DNA of 24,312 nucleotides from Chthonomonas sp. UBA2387 (GTDB taxonomy: Bacteria; Armatimonadota; Fimbriimonadia; Fimbriimonadales; Fimbriimonadaceae), in assembly GCA_002343445.1 (NCBI GenBank), contig DDSP01000045.1:1-24312 (forward strand), in the 5' to 3' direction. Under the pieces are notes generated by a model. It was not told where the DNA came from. It saw only the letters and a list, made by a program, of their open reading frames with translations, and made no database searches. Positions within the stretch are counted from its first letter, which is position 1; each line of letters starts with the position of its first letter. Shown in pieces: positions 1 through 7,795 of this stretch. A program made the position numbers and the translations under genes.

Positions 1-20
1 GAGCCGATCCTCACCCCCGG

Positions 21-80
21 CCCCTCTCCTTCGCCGAGGTCGGTCTGGGCTGAGAACGGCAGCCGGGCGAAGGCGAGGGG
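21..80. repeat. Imperfect inverted repeat (hairpin) downstream of the histidine kinase
   Basis: Arms at 21-35 (CCCCTCTCCTTCGCC) and 66-80 (GGCGAAGGCGAGGGG) pair with a single mismatch around a 30-nt GC-rich loop. It lies in the 207-base stretch left of the kinase stop codon, and I see no gene there. Similar C-rich 'ccctctccttcgcc' hairpins are scattered as intergenic repeats in some GC-rich bacterial phyla (recalled, not searched). It could also act as a 3' end structure for the leftward kinase transcript, but no T-run follows it. Confidence 0.5.
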
Positions 81-207
81 AGTCCGGAAGAGTCCTCGGC
101 AGACCGTGCTCCTCTCGCTGGTCGAACGCCGACCCTCACGAGTTCTGACGCCGCCGTCGAGATCCGCTGCGGTTGACGTCTCCGCCCAGGGCGGGTAGGA
201 AAGCGTC

Positions 208-1821
208 TCACTCGCTCGTCAGGCGACGGAACTTGACCTCGCAGACCGTCCAGCCAAGCACCTCGGACATCTTGAACCGGCCGCCCAAGGCACGCGAGAG
301 GTTCTCGACGATCTGCAGGCCCAGGTGGCTTTGCATCGCCACATCGAACGCCGCCGGCAGCGGGTCGCCGGAGTTGGAGACCCACAGGCCGATAGCGCCA
401 TCCTGGTCCTCTACGGTGACGTGGATCTCGCCGTTGTCACTGTGCTTGAACCCGTGCTCCACCGCGTTTTGGATGAGTTCGTTCAAGACGAGGGCGACCT
501 GCGTCGCCTGCGTCATGTTCAAGTGGACATCGTCGCCGCGCACGTCGAAGACGATCTGCTTGCCAGGCGGAAGGAACGACTGCCGGACGTACTCGACCAG
601 CGCCTCGGCGATCGTGCGTACACCCACGTGGTCCAGGTCCTCGCGGCTGAGCAGGTCGTGGACGGCAGCGATGGCGAGGATGCGCGCCAGCGAGTCGGAA
701 AGCGCCTCTTCAAGCGTCTTGTAGTGGCTCTGCCGCAACTGCAACCGCAGCAGCGAAGCCACCTGCTGCAGGTTGTTCTTCACGCGGTGGTGCATTTCTT
801 GCATCAGCGTGTTGCGCACCTGAAGCTTGGCGTGCTCGATGCTCACCGCCGCCTGTTGCGCCAGCGTCTCCAGGGCCTTGATCTCGTCCGGCAGAAACTC
901 GTGCGGCTCGCTGGTGTAACACGACATCACGCCAACGGGCCGATCCTGGATGATCAGGGGAACGCAGATCATGCTGCGAAGGCCCTGTTCGATGGCCAGA
1001 TCGTGCCCGATGTATTCCTCGCTCGCCGCGACGTCGGGGACGATCACGCAGCGATTCTCGGCGATGGCGCGACCGGCGATGGACTCGCCGAGCTTGATGG
1101 CCGGTTTGCGTTGGTAGGCCTTGGCCGGCGCTTGGGTCGCGCGCAACACCAGTTCGTTGCGCTCGGGGTCGAGCAGTCGCACGGTGCAGACCTTGTAGTT
1201 GAACTGTTTGGCCGTGATGTTGACCAGCAGTTGGAGGATTTCCTCCAGATAGGGGCTTTGGCCAAGCGTCTTGGCCACCTCGCTCAAGGCCCCCAGACGA
1301 TTGATCTGGGTGCCAGCCAGATAGGCCGAGCGGAACGTCGCCCAGCGCAACGTGGCGATCTGAGCATAGGCCGCCAACGCCCTCCGGTCGGCTTCTTTGA
1401 ACGTGCGCGGCTGGTCGTAGACCAGGAAAAGGACGCCCAAAGGCTCGTTGCGCTCGATCAGAGGCAACGCGGCGACGGCCTGGCAGGCGCGATGCTCCAG
1501 GCCCGGGTAGTGGACGAACGCCGGGTCGCTGGTCGCGTCCTTTTCGATGAACGTGGGGGAGGCCGAATCCAACGCCCGGCCGCACAAGCCCTTGCCTCTG
1601 CCCATCCGCATGACGTTGATCAGGTGCGGGCTGTCGGTGCTGGCCTTGAGCGCCAGCGTCTCCGGCTCGACCGACATGATGTCGGCCGACGACGCGCCCG
1701 AAAGGCCCTTCAGACGTTGGGCCAGCGAAGCGAGGAGTTCGTCCTCGGAACTCGAGTCGGTCCCCGTTCGCAAAATGCTCAGGAGCGGGGCACCGGTTTG
1801 GTCCAAGTTGGCGGTCGGCAT
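208..1821 (-). CDS. GAF-GAF sensor histidine kinase (HisKA_2 / HWE-like)
   Basis: This 537-residue protein is probably a soluble sensor kinase, since no membrane segment or signal peptide is visible. Two GAF-type domains cover about residues 25-160 and 185-335. A HisKA_2 dimerisation/phosphotransfer segment follows with the motif MHHRVKNNLQQ; the likely phospho-acceptor is His345. The ATPase domain shows an N-box (NELIQNAVEH, about 447-456) and a glycine motif near LGLQIVENL (about 500-508). GAF domains of this type bind small ligands, haem, chromophores or cyclic nucleotides, and nothing here says which. No response regulator lies beside it, so it is an orphan kinase within this window. The ATG at 1821 is preceded by GGTACCTT (TACCTT at 1837-1842) and lacks a convincing Shine-Dalgarno. 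It sits 57 bp downstream of the M16 peptidase gene and may be co-transcribed or have its own promoter. Confidence 0.9.
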   Translation of the reverse strand: MPTANLDQTGAPLLSILRTGTDSSSEDELLASLAQRLKGLSGASSADIMSVEPETLALKASTDSPHLINVMRMGRGKGLCGRALDSASPTFIEKDATSDPAFVHYPGLEHRACQAVAALPLIERNEPLGVLFLVYDQPRTFKEADRRALAAYAQIATLRWATFRSAYLAGTQINRLGALSEVAKTLGQSPYLEEILQLLVNITAKQFNYKVCTVRLLDPERNELVLRATQAPAKAYQRKPAIKLGESIAGRAIAENRCVIVPDVAASEEYIGHDLAIEQGLRSMICVPLIIQDRPVGVMSCYTSEPHEFLPDEIKALETLAQQAAVSIEHAKLQVRNTLMQEMHHRVKNNLQQVASLLRLQLRQSHYKTLEEALSDSLARILAIAAVHDLLSREDLDHVGVRTIAEALVEYVRQSFLPPGKQIVFDVRGDDVHLNMTQATQVALVLNELIQNAVEHGFKHSDNGEIHVTVEDQDGAIGLWVSNSGDPLPAAFDVAMQSHLGLQIVENLSRALGGRFKMSEVLGWTVCEVKFRRLTSE

Positions 1822-1836
1822 CGTGACGGTGGTTCG

Positions 1837-1844
1837 AAGGTACC
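1837..1844 (-). promoter_or_regulatory. GGTACCTT box, candidate -10 for the histidine kinase
   Basis: On the minus strand GGTACCTT ends 15 nt before the kinase ATG. It matches the GGTANNNT pattern seen before several other starts in this window. No clear -35 was found. If it is used, the leader would be under about 10 nt. Confidence 0.35.
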
Positions 1845-1878
1845 CGGCACCGGTCCGCGTACTGGCGACATGCCCAGC

Positions 1879-3105
1879 CTAAGCCTCGGGACCGATGGCC
1901 GTGGTGGTGATCTTGTCCTCGGCCAGCGTGGCCGCCGCATACCGCACGATGTCGTCGTTGGTCACGGCTTCGATCTTGGCGACGGTCTCTTCGATGGGAA
2001 TCTCGCGGCGGTGGTAGATCTCGCTCCGCGCCATCCGCATCATGCGCGTGCTGGTGCCTTCCAGCGCCATGACCATCGTGCCTTTGAGGTTGGTCTTCGT
2101 GCGCTCGATCTCGTCCTTGGCCAGTCCCTCGCGGCGCACCTTGGCGAACTCGGCTTGCACGAGTTCCTGCACCAGCGGCCACGATTCGACGCTCGTCCCG
2201 CCGTAGACCGTGTACGCGCCGGCCGCCGTATAGGCCACGTTGTAGCTGCCGATGGCATAGGCGAGGCCGCGCTTTTCGCGGATCTCCTGGAATAAGCGGC
2301 TGCTCATGCTGCCGCCCAAGGCGTTGTCCAACACGCTTGCCGTGTAAAGGTCGTCGTGGTAGAGCGAGACGCCGTCGGCCCCGATGCAGAAGTGGACCTG
2401 CTCCACGTCCTGAGCGACGTACCGCAGCCCTTGCGCCGACGCTGGCGCCTCAAGCGTCGAGTTCTCGGCACCGGCGGGGATCGCTCCCAGGGCGGCATCG
2501 GCGATGTCCACCACTTGCTGGGGATCCACGTTGCCGCTTACGGCCAGAACGATGTTCTCGGCTCGATAGCGGCGGGCGATGTAGCTCAGCAGGTGGTCGC
2601 GTTTGAACGAACTCACCGACTCCTTGGTGCCGATCACGGGCTTGCCGAGCGGGTGATCGCCCCACCGGTACGAGTAGTGCAACTCGTGGACGTGGTCGCC
2701 GGGTTCGTCTTCGCCCCGCTTGATCTCCTCCAGCACCACACCTTCCTCGCGTTCGAGTTCGTCCTCGTCGAACAGCGACTCGGTCATCATGTCGGCCAGC
2801 ACGTCCACCGCATTGGCCACATCCTCTCGCAACACGCGGCAGTAGTAGCATGTGTTCTCCTTGTCGGTGAACGCGTTCAGCATGCCGCCGCGCCCCTCGA
2901 TGGCTTCCGCAATCTCCTTGGCCGTTCGCTTGCGCGTGCCTTTGAACAGCATGTGCTCGATGAGATGGGTGATGCCGGCCTCGTCCGGGTTCTCGTGGCG
3001 GCTGCCCGTGACGCACCACAGGCCAATCGCGGCGGATTGAACGTGGGTGATGGGCTCGACGACGACGCGGACCCCGTTGGGGAGCGTGAACTTGGAAATC
3101 GGCAT
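1879..3105 (-). CDS. M16 family zinc peptidase (insulinase / processing-peptidase type)
   Basis: This 408-residue protein is a one-unit M16B peptidase of the usual bacterial length for the YmxG / mitochondrial processing peptidase branch. The inverted zinc motif HLIEH is at residues 47-51. The distal glutamate ligand falls in VVLEEIKRGEDEP, most likely Glu127. The C-terminal half carries the typical GG(S)MSSRLFQEIREKRGLAY segment. No signal peptide is visible, so it is predicted to be cytoplasmic. Family members degrade peptides or act in processing; the substrate cannot be read from the sequence. It begins 5 bp after the FAH-family gene stops, which indicates co-transcription. Its own stop is 57 bp before the histidine kinase start. 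All catalytic residues are present, so it should be active. Confidence 0.93.
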   Translation of the reverse strand: MPISKFTLPNGVRVVVEPITHVQSAAIGLWCVTGSRHENPDEAGITHLIEHMLFKGTRKRTAKEIAEAIEGRGGMLNAFTDKENTCYYCRVLREDVANAVDVLADMMTESLFDEDELEREEGVVLEEIKRGEDEPGDHVHELHYSYRWGDHPLGKPVIGTKESVSSFKRDHLLSYIARRYRAENIVLAVSGNVDPQQVVDIADAALGAIPAGAENSTLEAPASAQGLRYVAQDVEQVHFCIGADGVSLYHDDLYTASVLDNALGGSMSSRLFQEIREKRGLAYAIGSYNVAYTAAGAYTVYGGTSVESWPLVQELVQAEFAKVRREGLAKDEIERTKTNLKGTMVMALEGTSTRMMRMARSEIYHRREIPIEETVAKIEAVTNDDIVRYAAATLAEDKITTTAIGPEA

Positions 3106-3110
3106 GGTGA

Positions 3111-3950
3111 TCAGTCCGCGTCGCCGGGGGCGAGAACGGTGGTGCGTAGGGTACCCAGAGGGGTGGCGGCGACCTCGACGAGGTCGCCCGGGTTAAGCAG
3201 CGGCATCGGCTCTTCCGAGCCGTCGGGCGCCATCGAAACCGCGAGAATGTCGCCGCTGAACAGCGGTGAACTGATGCTGCATGAGGCGATCAGTTGAGGG
3301 AACGTCCACGTGGCTTCGATGAGGTTGGTGGAAAACACCTCGCGGCCGTTCACCCGGGCGACCAACTCGATGTCCATCCGCACGCCGTCCTCGGTGTTGC
3401 GGAAGTAGTCCTGCAAGTCGTCGGGAGTGACCACGACCGGGCCGATGGCCGTGCCAAAGTCCCGCGATTGGCCGTGGCCCGTCATGGCTTCCGATTCAAA
3501 GCGCGCGAGGTCTCGGGCGATGAACTCCGTGGCCAACGTGAATCCCAAGATAAGGCTCTCCGCACCCATCTCGTCGGTCGGTCCCGAGTCGCTCGCCAAG
3601 ACGACGCAAAGTTGGGGCTCGAACGAGAGTTCGGACGTGGCATTCGGCACAGCGAGTTGGGTGTTCGGCCCGACGAGAGCGCCGGGGTTGCGGTAGCCGT
3701 AGGTCGGCAGCGCGCCGAACGGATAGTCCTCGATGAATGCGAACGCCGGCTGCTGTGCGCCGCGGATCTGGTGGTCCGAGAACACGCGATACGAGGTCGG
3801 TCGCTTCACCGGGGCGAGCAACGCGATTTCTGCGGCCTCATGGATCCCGATCGGGTTCTTCCCGTCGGTTTCATAGACTTTGCCGTTGTGGTAGATGCCG
3901 ACGCGCGGCAGACCCGGCGCGCTCGCCAACTCGAAACGACACAGCTTCAC
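3111..3950 (-). CDS. Fumarylacetoacetate hydrolase (FAH) family protein
   Basis: This 279-residue protein has the FAH fold signatures: LCVVLASDSG (about 115-123), GFTLATEFIARDLARFE (about 136-152) and SRDFGTAIGPVVVTPDDL (about 162-179). Family members hydrolyse or hydrate beta-keto acids, or act on sugar-acid and aromatic breakdown products. The metal ligands are unusual. The canonical E-x-E reads E111-P-Q113, and the Asp of the N-D-x-x-A-R-D motif is Glu142. The substrate is therefore open and activity is not assured. I chose the GTG at 3950 because it begins the conserved N-terminal domain (KLCRFE…), and no other in-frame start occurs until far downstream. GGTACCCT lies 7 nt ahead of it. 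The open frame continues upstream but does not look like protein. It lies between the GH172 gene and the M16 gene on the same strand. Confidence 0.85.
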   Translation of the reverse strand: MKLCRFELASAPGLPRVGIYHNGKVYETDGKNPIGIHEAAEIALLAPVKRPTSYRVFSDHQIRGAQQPAFAFIEDYPFGALPTYGYRNPGALVGPNTQLAVPNATSELSFEPQLCVVLASDSGPTDEMGAESLILGFTLATEFIARDLARFESEAMTGHGQSRDFGTAIGPVVVTPDDLQDYFRNTEDGVRMDIELVARVNGREVFSTNLIEATWTFPQLIASCSISSPLFSGDILAVSMAPDGSEEPMPLLNPGDLVEVAATPLGTLRTTVLAPGDAD

Positions 3951-3957
3951 GCCCCTA

Positions 3958-3965
3958 AGGGTACC
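3958..3965 (-). promoter_or_regulatory. GGTACCCT box directly ahead of the FAH-family gene
   Basis: GGTACCCT on the minus strand ends 7 nt before the GTG start, close to the spacing expected if transcription begins at the start codon itself. A GGGG lies 1 nt from GTG, too close for normal ribosome binding. Confidence 0.4.
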
Positions 3966-3979
3966 CGTGGCCCGGGGAC

Positions 3980-5599
3980 TCAGCCGTAGAGGGTGGGCTT
4001 GACGCGCCAGTCCTTGCCCTTGTCGTGCGCCCAGTCCTTCACCCTGGGACGCCGCTCGCGCAACCGCACGGATTCGATGCCGAGGTAGTGCCCCGTCGAG
4101 AACGGGCTCTTGCCGACGCATTCCAGCCGAAGGACATAGCGGCCGGGTTCGGGCCAGAAGTCCAACAGGTGCACTTCCCGGTTCTCGATGTCTTTGCTGT
4201 AGAAGTCCACGGGCTCGCCCAGCTTGACCCCGTCGAGGAACACTTGGTAGGTGCCGAAGTCGTAGGACGTCGTCGCGTTGATCAGAAGGCGCAGGGGTTC
4301 CGATTCGCGCACCTCGATGGGGATTTCGAGCCAGGCTCCGTCCTTGGATTCTGGGCGGTACAGCAACTGGGGACCCTCGTAGAGTTGGCCCAAGTTCTGT
4401 GGCCCAGCCTGCCCCGATCCGTGGGTGGCGGCTTCGTGTGCGAAGATGGTCGCGCGCTCCAGACTCGGCAACCGCCTCTCGCTGGCGTGCGGTGCGCGGG
4501 CCTCGAACGTGGACGCACCCGTCTGGTACCAGAACGCCACGCTCGAGTAGTCGTCCTGGCGCTCGTTCCAGCTGGTGCTCTTGTAGTCGGGGTTCTCGTC
4601 GGGCGCGATCCAGCCGAAGTGCTCGATGGTGAACTTGATGCTCTTCTGGAACACGATCGGGTCGGCCAGGTGCCACCGGTACGCGCTGGTGTGGCCTCCC
4701 ACGATGCCCCACTGGTCGAAGTACGGCACCCCGAAGTAGGGCGTGCTCGTGCGCTTGAGGCCCCAGGCCGACAGGAAGTAGTCCTCGGTCCCCGTGCCCC
4801 AGATCGAGGGAGCGACCTCGCCGTCGATGAAGATCTTCTCGTCGCCTTCCCCGAACCAAGAGGGGCTGCGCGTGCGGACGGCCAGCACCGCGCCGACCAA
4901 ATGGCCGCGCCCTTCGGTCTCGAGCAGGACGTAGTCCTTCCCCTGAACCACCGGGTACTCCTGCCGGTACTGGGCGTGGAAGTACGGCGTGTCCGCAGGC
5001 AGTCTGTCCTTTTTGATCCAGTCCACGTTGTAGTACAGCAGGCTGATCGGCTTGTCGCTCTGATTGACGATCTCGACCTTGGCCGACTTGCGGAACGGCA
5101 TGGGCCAGAAGCAGTTGTACGAGTCGCCGTCCTCGACGACGACCGGGAGGCTGACCACCTCGCTGCGCTTGCCGAAGCAGTTGGCGAAGAAGTCGCCGAA
5201 GGGGACTTCAACCTGTGGCTTGTCGGCACCATCCCACGTGATGCGCAGCAGCATCTCTTGGTGATTCGCGGAACCCTGCGGCGCCCAAGGCTGTGGTTCG
5301 GGGCCGAGGAACGTGAACCACATGTGGGTGATCACGCCGGGGCCCTGGCGATCCATCACCACGTGGGTCTCGCCGGGCGGCACCCGAAAGTTGTCCCAGT
5401 TGCTCTTTTCCTCCAGATCGCCCTTCGGGGGAGCGCTGCGGTCGTATCGGCCGTCCTTGCCCTCTCGGAACGTCGAGGTCTCCCTCATGCTCCGACCTTC
5501 CTGAAGTTGGGTCAAGTGGCCGAGCGGCCCCTGGGCGCACGCCACCGAGGCGAGTGCGAGAATCCCAAGCAGGAAGAACGTGGCGGTGATGCTGGTCAT
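3980..5599 (-). CDS. Secreted DUF2961 / GH172 family protein (candidate glycoside hydrolase)
   Basis: The protein has 539 residues. It starts with a clear signal peptide, MTSITATFFLLGILALASVACA, with likely cleavage after ACA before QG, so it is exported. The body matches DUF2961, now glycoside hydrolase family GH172. A beta-rich domain contains PPGETHVVMDRQGPGVITHMW, followed by FGEGDEKIFIDGE (249-261) and the hallmark GTGTEDYF (268-275). Glu251 and Glu272 are 21 residues apart, the same spacing I recall for the catalytic pair of the founding GH172 fructofuranosidase. The C-terminal part (about 440-539) looks like a beta-sandwich carbohydrate-binding domain. Known members cleave fructofuranosidic or arabinofuranosidic linkages; specificity here is unknown. 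I used the ATG at 5599 because the open frame before it (to 5815) is arginine-rich and non-protein-like. It is divergent from pheS across 82 bp and 29 bp upstream of the FAH gene. Confidence 0.88.
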   Translation of the reverse strand: MTSITATFFLLGILALASVACAQGPLGHLTQLQEGRSMRETSTFREGKDGRYDRSAPPKGDLEEKSNWDNFRVPPGETHVVMDRQGPGVITHMWFTFLGPEPQPWAPQGSANHQEMLLRITWDGADKPQVEVPFGDFFANCFGKRSEVVSLPVVVEDGDSYNCFWPMPFRKSAKVEIVNQSDKPISLLYYNVDWIKKDRLPADTPYFHAQYRQEYPVVQGKDYVLLETEGRGHLVGAVLAVRTRSPSWFGEGDEKIFIDGEVAPSIWGTGTEDYFLSAWGLKRTSTPYFGVPYFDQWGIVGGHTSAYRWHLADPIVFQKSIKFTIEHFGWIAPDENPDYKSTSWNERQDDYSSVAFWYQTGASTFEARAPHASERRLPSLERATIFAHEAATHGSGQAGPQNLGQLYEGPQLLYRPESKDGAWLEIPIEVRESEPLRLLINATTSYDFGTYQVFLDGVKLGEPVDFYSKDIENREVHLLDFWPEPGRYVLRLECVGKSPFSTGHYLGIESVRLRERRPRVKDWAHDKGKDWRVKPTLYG

Positions 5600-5681
5600 G
5601 GCTCGATTCCGGACGAGAAGGGGGTCGCCTGGCCCGTCAACTTGCATTCGCCGCCCCCGATCATTCAACCTTCTCGCACGC

Positions 5682-6680
5682 ATGGATCGAGTCGAAACGT
5701 TGGAAGCCGAAGGAAGGCGAGCCCTCGGGGCCGCGACGACCACTGCCGAGTTACGCGCGGTGGAACTCGCGTTCTTGGGCAAGCAAGGTGGGCTTCGCGC
5801 CCTGATGAAGGACATTGGCGGGCTGCCGGCCGATCAGCGTCCGGCCTTCGGCCAACGCGTGAACGCCGCATGCGCCGCGCTGCAGGCCGAGCTCGACGCC
5901 AAGTTCGCCGAGTTCAAGGCCAAGGAACGCGCCGAGCAGTTCGAGCGCGAGCGGCTCGACATCACGATGCCCGGCTACCGCCGACGCACCGGCAACCTGC
6001 ACGTGCTGCAGCAGACGGCCGACCGCATCAAAGAAGTGTTCTCGGGTCTCGGGTTCGAGTACCTCGAATCGCCCGAGCTTGAGGAGTTCGCGTACAACTT
6101 CTCGGCCCTCAACTATCCCGCCGACCACCCCGCGATGGACGAGCAGGATACGTTCTATGTGGAGGACGACCTGCTGTTGCGCACGCAGTGTACGGCGCTC
6201 CAGGGGCACGTGTTCGAGACGCGCAAGCCGCCGTTCCGCATCTTCACCATCGGGCGATGCTTCCGCAACGAGGCGGTGGATCGCACGCACGGCCACACGT
6301 TCCATCAGGTGGACGTGTTCATGGTGGACGAGGGCATCGGCATGGCGCACCTAAAGGGAACGTTGGGCCACTTCGCGCGCACCTTGCTGGGTTCGGACGT
6401 CAAGTTGCGCTTCCGGCCCGACTTCTTCCCGTTCGTCGAACCAGGCGTGGACTACGCCGTCAGTTCGCCGCGATTCCAGAACGGAAGATGGTTGGAACTG
6501 GGCGGCGCGGGACTGATCCATCCCAACATCCTCGAACGGTACGGCATCGACACCGAGCGTTACTCGGGCTTCGCCTTCGGGCTGGGCGTCGAGCGCATTC
6601 CCATGCTCAAGTACGGTGTGGACGACTTACGCCACTTCTTGGACAACGACCTGCGGTTCTTGGAGCAGTTCCGGGGCTGA
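5682..6680 (+). CDS. pheS: Phenylalanine--tRNA ligase alpha subunit
   Basis: PheS is the catalytic alpha subunit of the alpha2-beta2 enzyme that charges tRNA-Phe. The protein has 332 residues, close to the E. coli length. An N-terminal helical coiled-coil tRNA-binding arm covers about residues 1-95. The class II catalytic core then shows HPAMDEQDTFY, motif 2 (IGRCFRNEAVDRTHGHTFHQVD) and motif 3 (FAFGLGVERIPMLKYGVDDLRHF). The ATG at 5682 is preferred because the frame before it (from 5580) encodes an unrelated basic stretch inside the divergent intergenic region. In many genomes pheT follows at once. Here the stop overlaps the start of a cupin gene instead (TGATG), so pheT must be elsewhere. 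No strong Shine-Dalgarno is seen. Confidence 0.96.
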   Translation: MDRVETLEAEGRRALGAATTTAELRAVELAFLGKQGGLRALMKDIGGLPADQRPAFGQRVNAACAALQAELDAKFAEFKAKERAEQFERERLDITMPGYRRRTGNLHVLQQTADRIKEVFSGLGFEYLESPELEEFAYNFSALNYPADHPAMDEQDTFYVEDDLLLRTQCTALQGHVFETRKPPFRIFTIGRCFRNEAVDRTHGHTFHQVDVFMVDEGIGMAHLKGTLGHFARTLLGSDVKLRFRPDFFPFVEPGVDYAVSSPRFQNGRWLELGGAGLIHPNILERYGIDTERYSGFAFGLGVERIPMLKYGVDDLRHFLDNDLRFLEQFRG

Positions 6681-7039
6681 TGGCGCGCCTGATCTCCGAC
6701 CCGGCGCTGATCCGGGCCGAGGGCAACTTGCCCAAGGTGATCGAGGAGTTCTTCGGGGTGGTCAACACGGGCGACACGCACGTTTCGATCGCCCGCATGA
6801 GGAGTCCGCAGGGCTGGGTGGAGCCGGGACAAACGCCCGAGTTCAGCGAGTACACGCTGGTGCTCTCGGGCCGCTTGCGCGTGGACACCAAGGCGCGCGC
6901 CCTGGACGTGGAAGCGGGCCAAGCCGTGGTGGTTCACGCGGGCGAATGGGTGCGCTACAGCTCGCCGTACGAGGATTGCGAGTACGTCTCGGTGTGCCTA
7001 CCTGCGTTCTCGGCGGAGACCGTGAAGCGCGACGCCTGA
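6680..7039 (+). CDS. Small cupin-domain protein (EutQ-like)
   Basis: This 119-residue protein is a single cupin beta-barrel. The first cupin motif region is around PGQTPEFSEYTLVLSGRLRV (about 49-68) and the second around VEAGQAVVVHAGEWVRYSSP (about 77-96). The classical histidine cluster of motif 1 is largely replaced (EFSEY), so metal binding is uncertain. Small cupins of this kind are often annotated as EutQ-like or sugar-binding cupins. The ATG at 6680 shares one base with the pheS stop (TGATG), which implies translational coupling, yet no functional link with tRNA charging is evident. It is followed by 63 bp before msrA. Confidence 0.8.
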   Translation: MARLISDPALIRAEGNLPKVIEEFFGVVNTGDTHVSIARMRSPQGWVEPGQTPEFSEYTLVLSGRLRVDTKARALDVEAGQAVVVHAGEWVRYSSPYEDCEYVSVCLPAFSAETVKRDA

Positions 7040-7102
7040 TCGTTCGATCCGGGAACCCTGCGACCATTTCGCTCCGTTCCCCGTAGGTAAGAGACAGAAT
7101 CC

Positions 7103-7789
7103 ATGCTCAAATCTGCCATGATCGCCACCCTCGGGCTTCTCGCCATCGCCGGCGTTGCGGCATACTTTGCAGTCGGCCAGTTCGCCGGAAACACCATGAA
7201 GCCCGCCTACAACCCCGAAAAGCACCGCCTCCTCTACGTCGCCGGAGGCTGTTTCTGGTGCGTCGAGGCCATCTTCGAGGACCTGAACGGCATCGTCGAG
7301 GTCGAGTCGGGCTACGCGGGCGGCGACTTGCCCAACCCCACCTATGGCGAGGTGAGCGGTGGCCGGACCGGCCACGCGGAAGTCGTCAAGATCGCCTACG
7401 ACCCCGAAGTGGTCCCCGCCGACGACCTGCTGCGCATCTTCATGACGACGCACAACCCCACGACGTTGAACCGCCAGGGGCCCGACGTCGGCACGCAGTA
7501 CCGCTCGGCCATCTTCTACCGCGACGACGCCGAGAAAGCGCTCGCCCAGCGAATCCTGCAAGAGATCGCCAAAGAGGGGATCTACAAGGACCCGATCGTC
7601 ACGACCATCGAGCCGCTGAAGAACTACACGCGGGCCGAGGAGTACCACCAAGACTACTTCCGGCGATACGAGCAGGCGTCCTCGCTGGAGCGCATGTCCA
7701 TGAACTCGGGCTACTGCGCCGCGATCATCGAACCCAAGGTGCGCAAGTTCCGCGAGAAGTACGCCGCGCGGCTGCGCAAGGGCGGATAA
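7103..7789 (+). CDS. msrA: Peptide-methionine (S)-S-oxide reductase MsrA, membrane-anchored
   Basis: MsrA reduces the S-epimer of methionine sulfoxide in proteins. The 228-residue protein has an N-terminal hydrophobic segment (about residues 5-25) ahead of the catalytic domain, so it is probably anchored in the membrane with the enzyme outside the cytoplasm. The catalytic motif GGCFWCVEA gives the nucleophile Cys50, with Cys53 beside it. A further cysteine, Cys205 in NSGYCAAII, is a likely resolving residue. Other family signatures are VESGYAGG, PTYGEVSGGRTGHAEVV and GPDVGTQYRSAIF. The catalytic residue is Cys, not Sec, although the next gene is the Sec elongation factor. selB starts only 6 bp after the stop, so the two are very likely co-transcribed. 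Confidence 0.96.
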   Translation: MLKSAMIATLGLLAIAGVAAYFAVGQFAGNTMKPAYNPEKHRLLYVAGGCFWCVEAIFEDLNGIVEVESGYAGGDLPNPTYGEVSGGRTGHAEVVKIAYDPEVVPADDLLRIFMTTHNPTTLNRQGPDVGTQYRSAIFYRDDAEKALAQRILQEIAKEGIYKDPIVTTIEPLKNYTRAEEYHQDYFRRYEQASSLERMSMNSGYCAAIIEPKVRKFREKYAARLRKGG

Positions 7790-7795
7790 GGCCGG

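Noticed and set aside
710..2182. 490-codon minus-strand frame overlapping the kinase and peptidase genes
   Set aside because: It is a same-strand frame shift of two well-supported genes; composition is Arg/Gly/His-rich and spans their junction.
325..2295. 656-codon open frame on the plus strand
   Set aside because: It is antisense to the histidine kinase and M16 peptidase genes, which show full domain matches. Its product is His/Arg/Val-rich with no motif, as expected of a GC-rich shadow frame.
5580..5681. Upstream extension of pheS to ATG 5580
   Set aside because: The added 34 residues are basic, unlike PheS, and would overlap the signal peptide region of the divergent GH172 gene.
4025..6082. 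685-codon open frame on the plus strand
   Set aside because: It runs antisense to the GH172 gene and then into pheS out of frame. No domain is seen, while the opposing frame has a signal peptide and a family signature.
7250..7265. MsrA as a second selenoprotein
   Set aside because: The catalytic codon in GGCFWC is TGT and there is no in-frame TGA in the gene.
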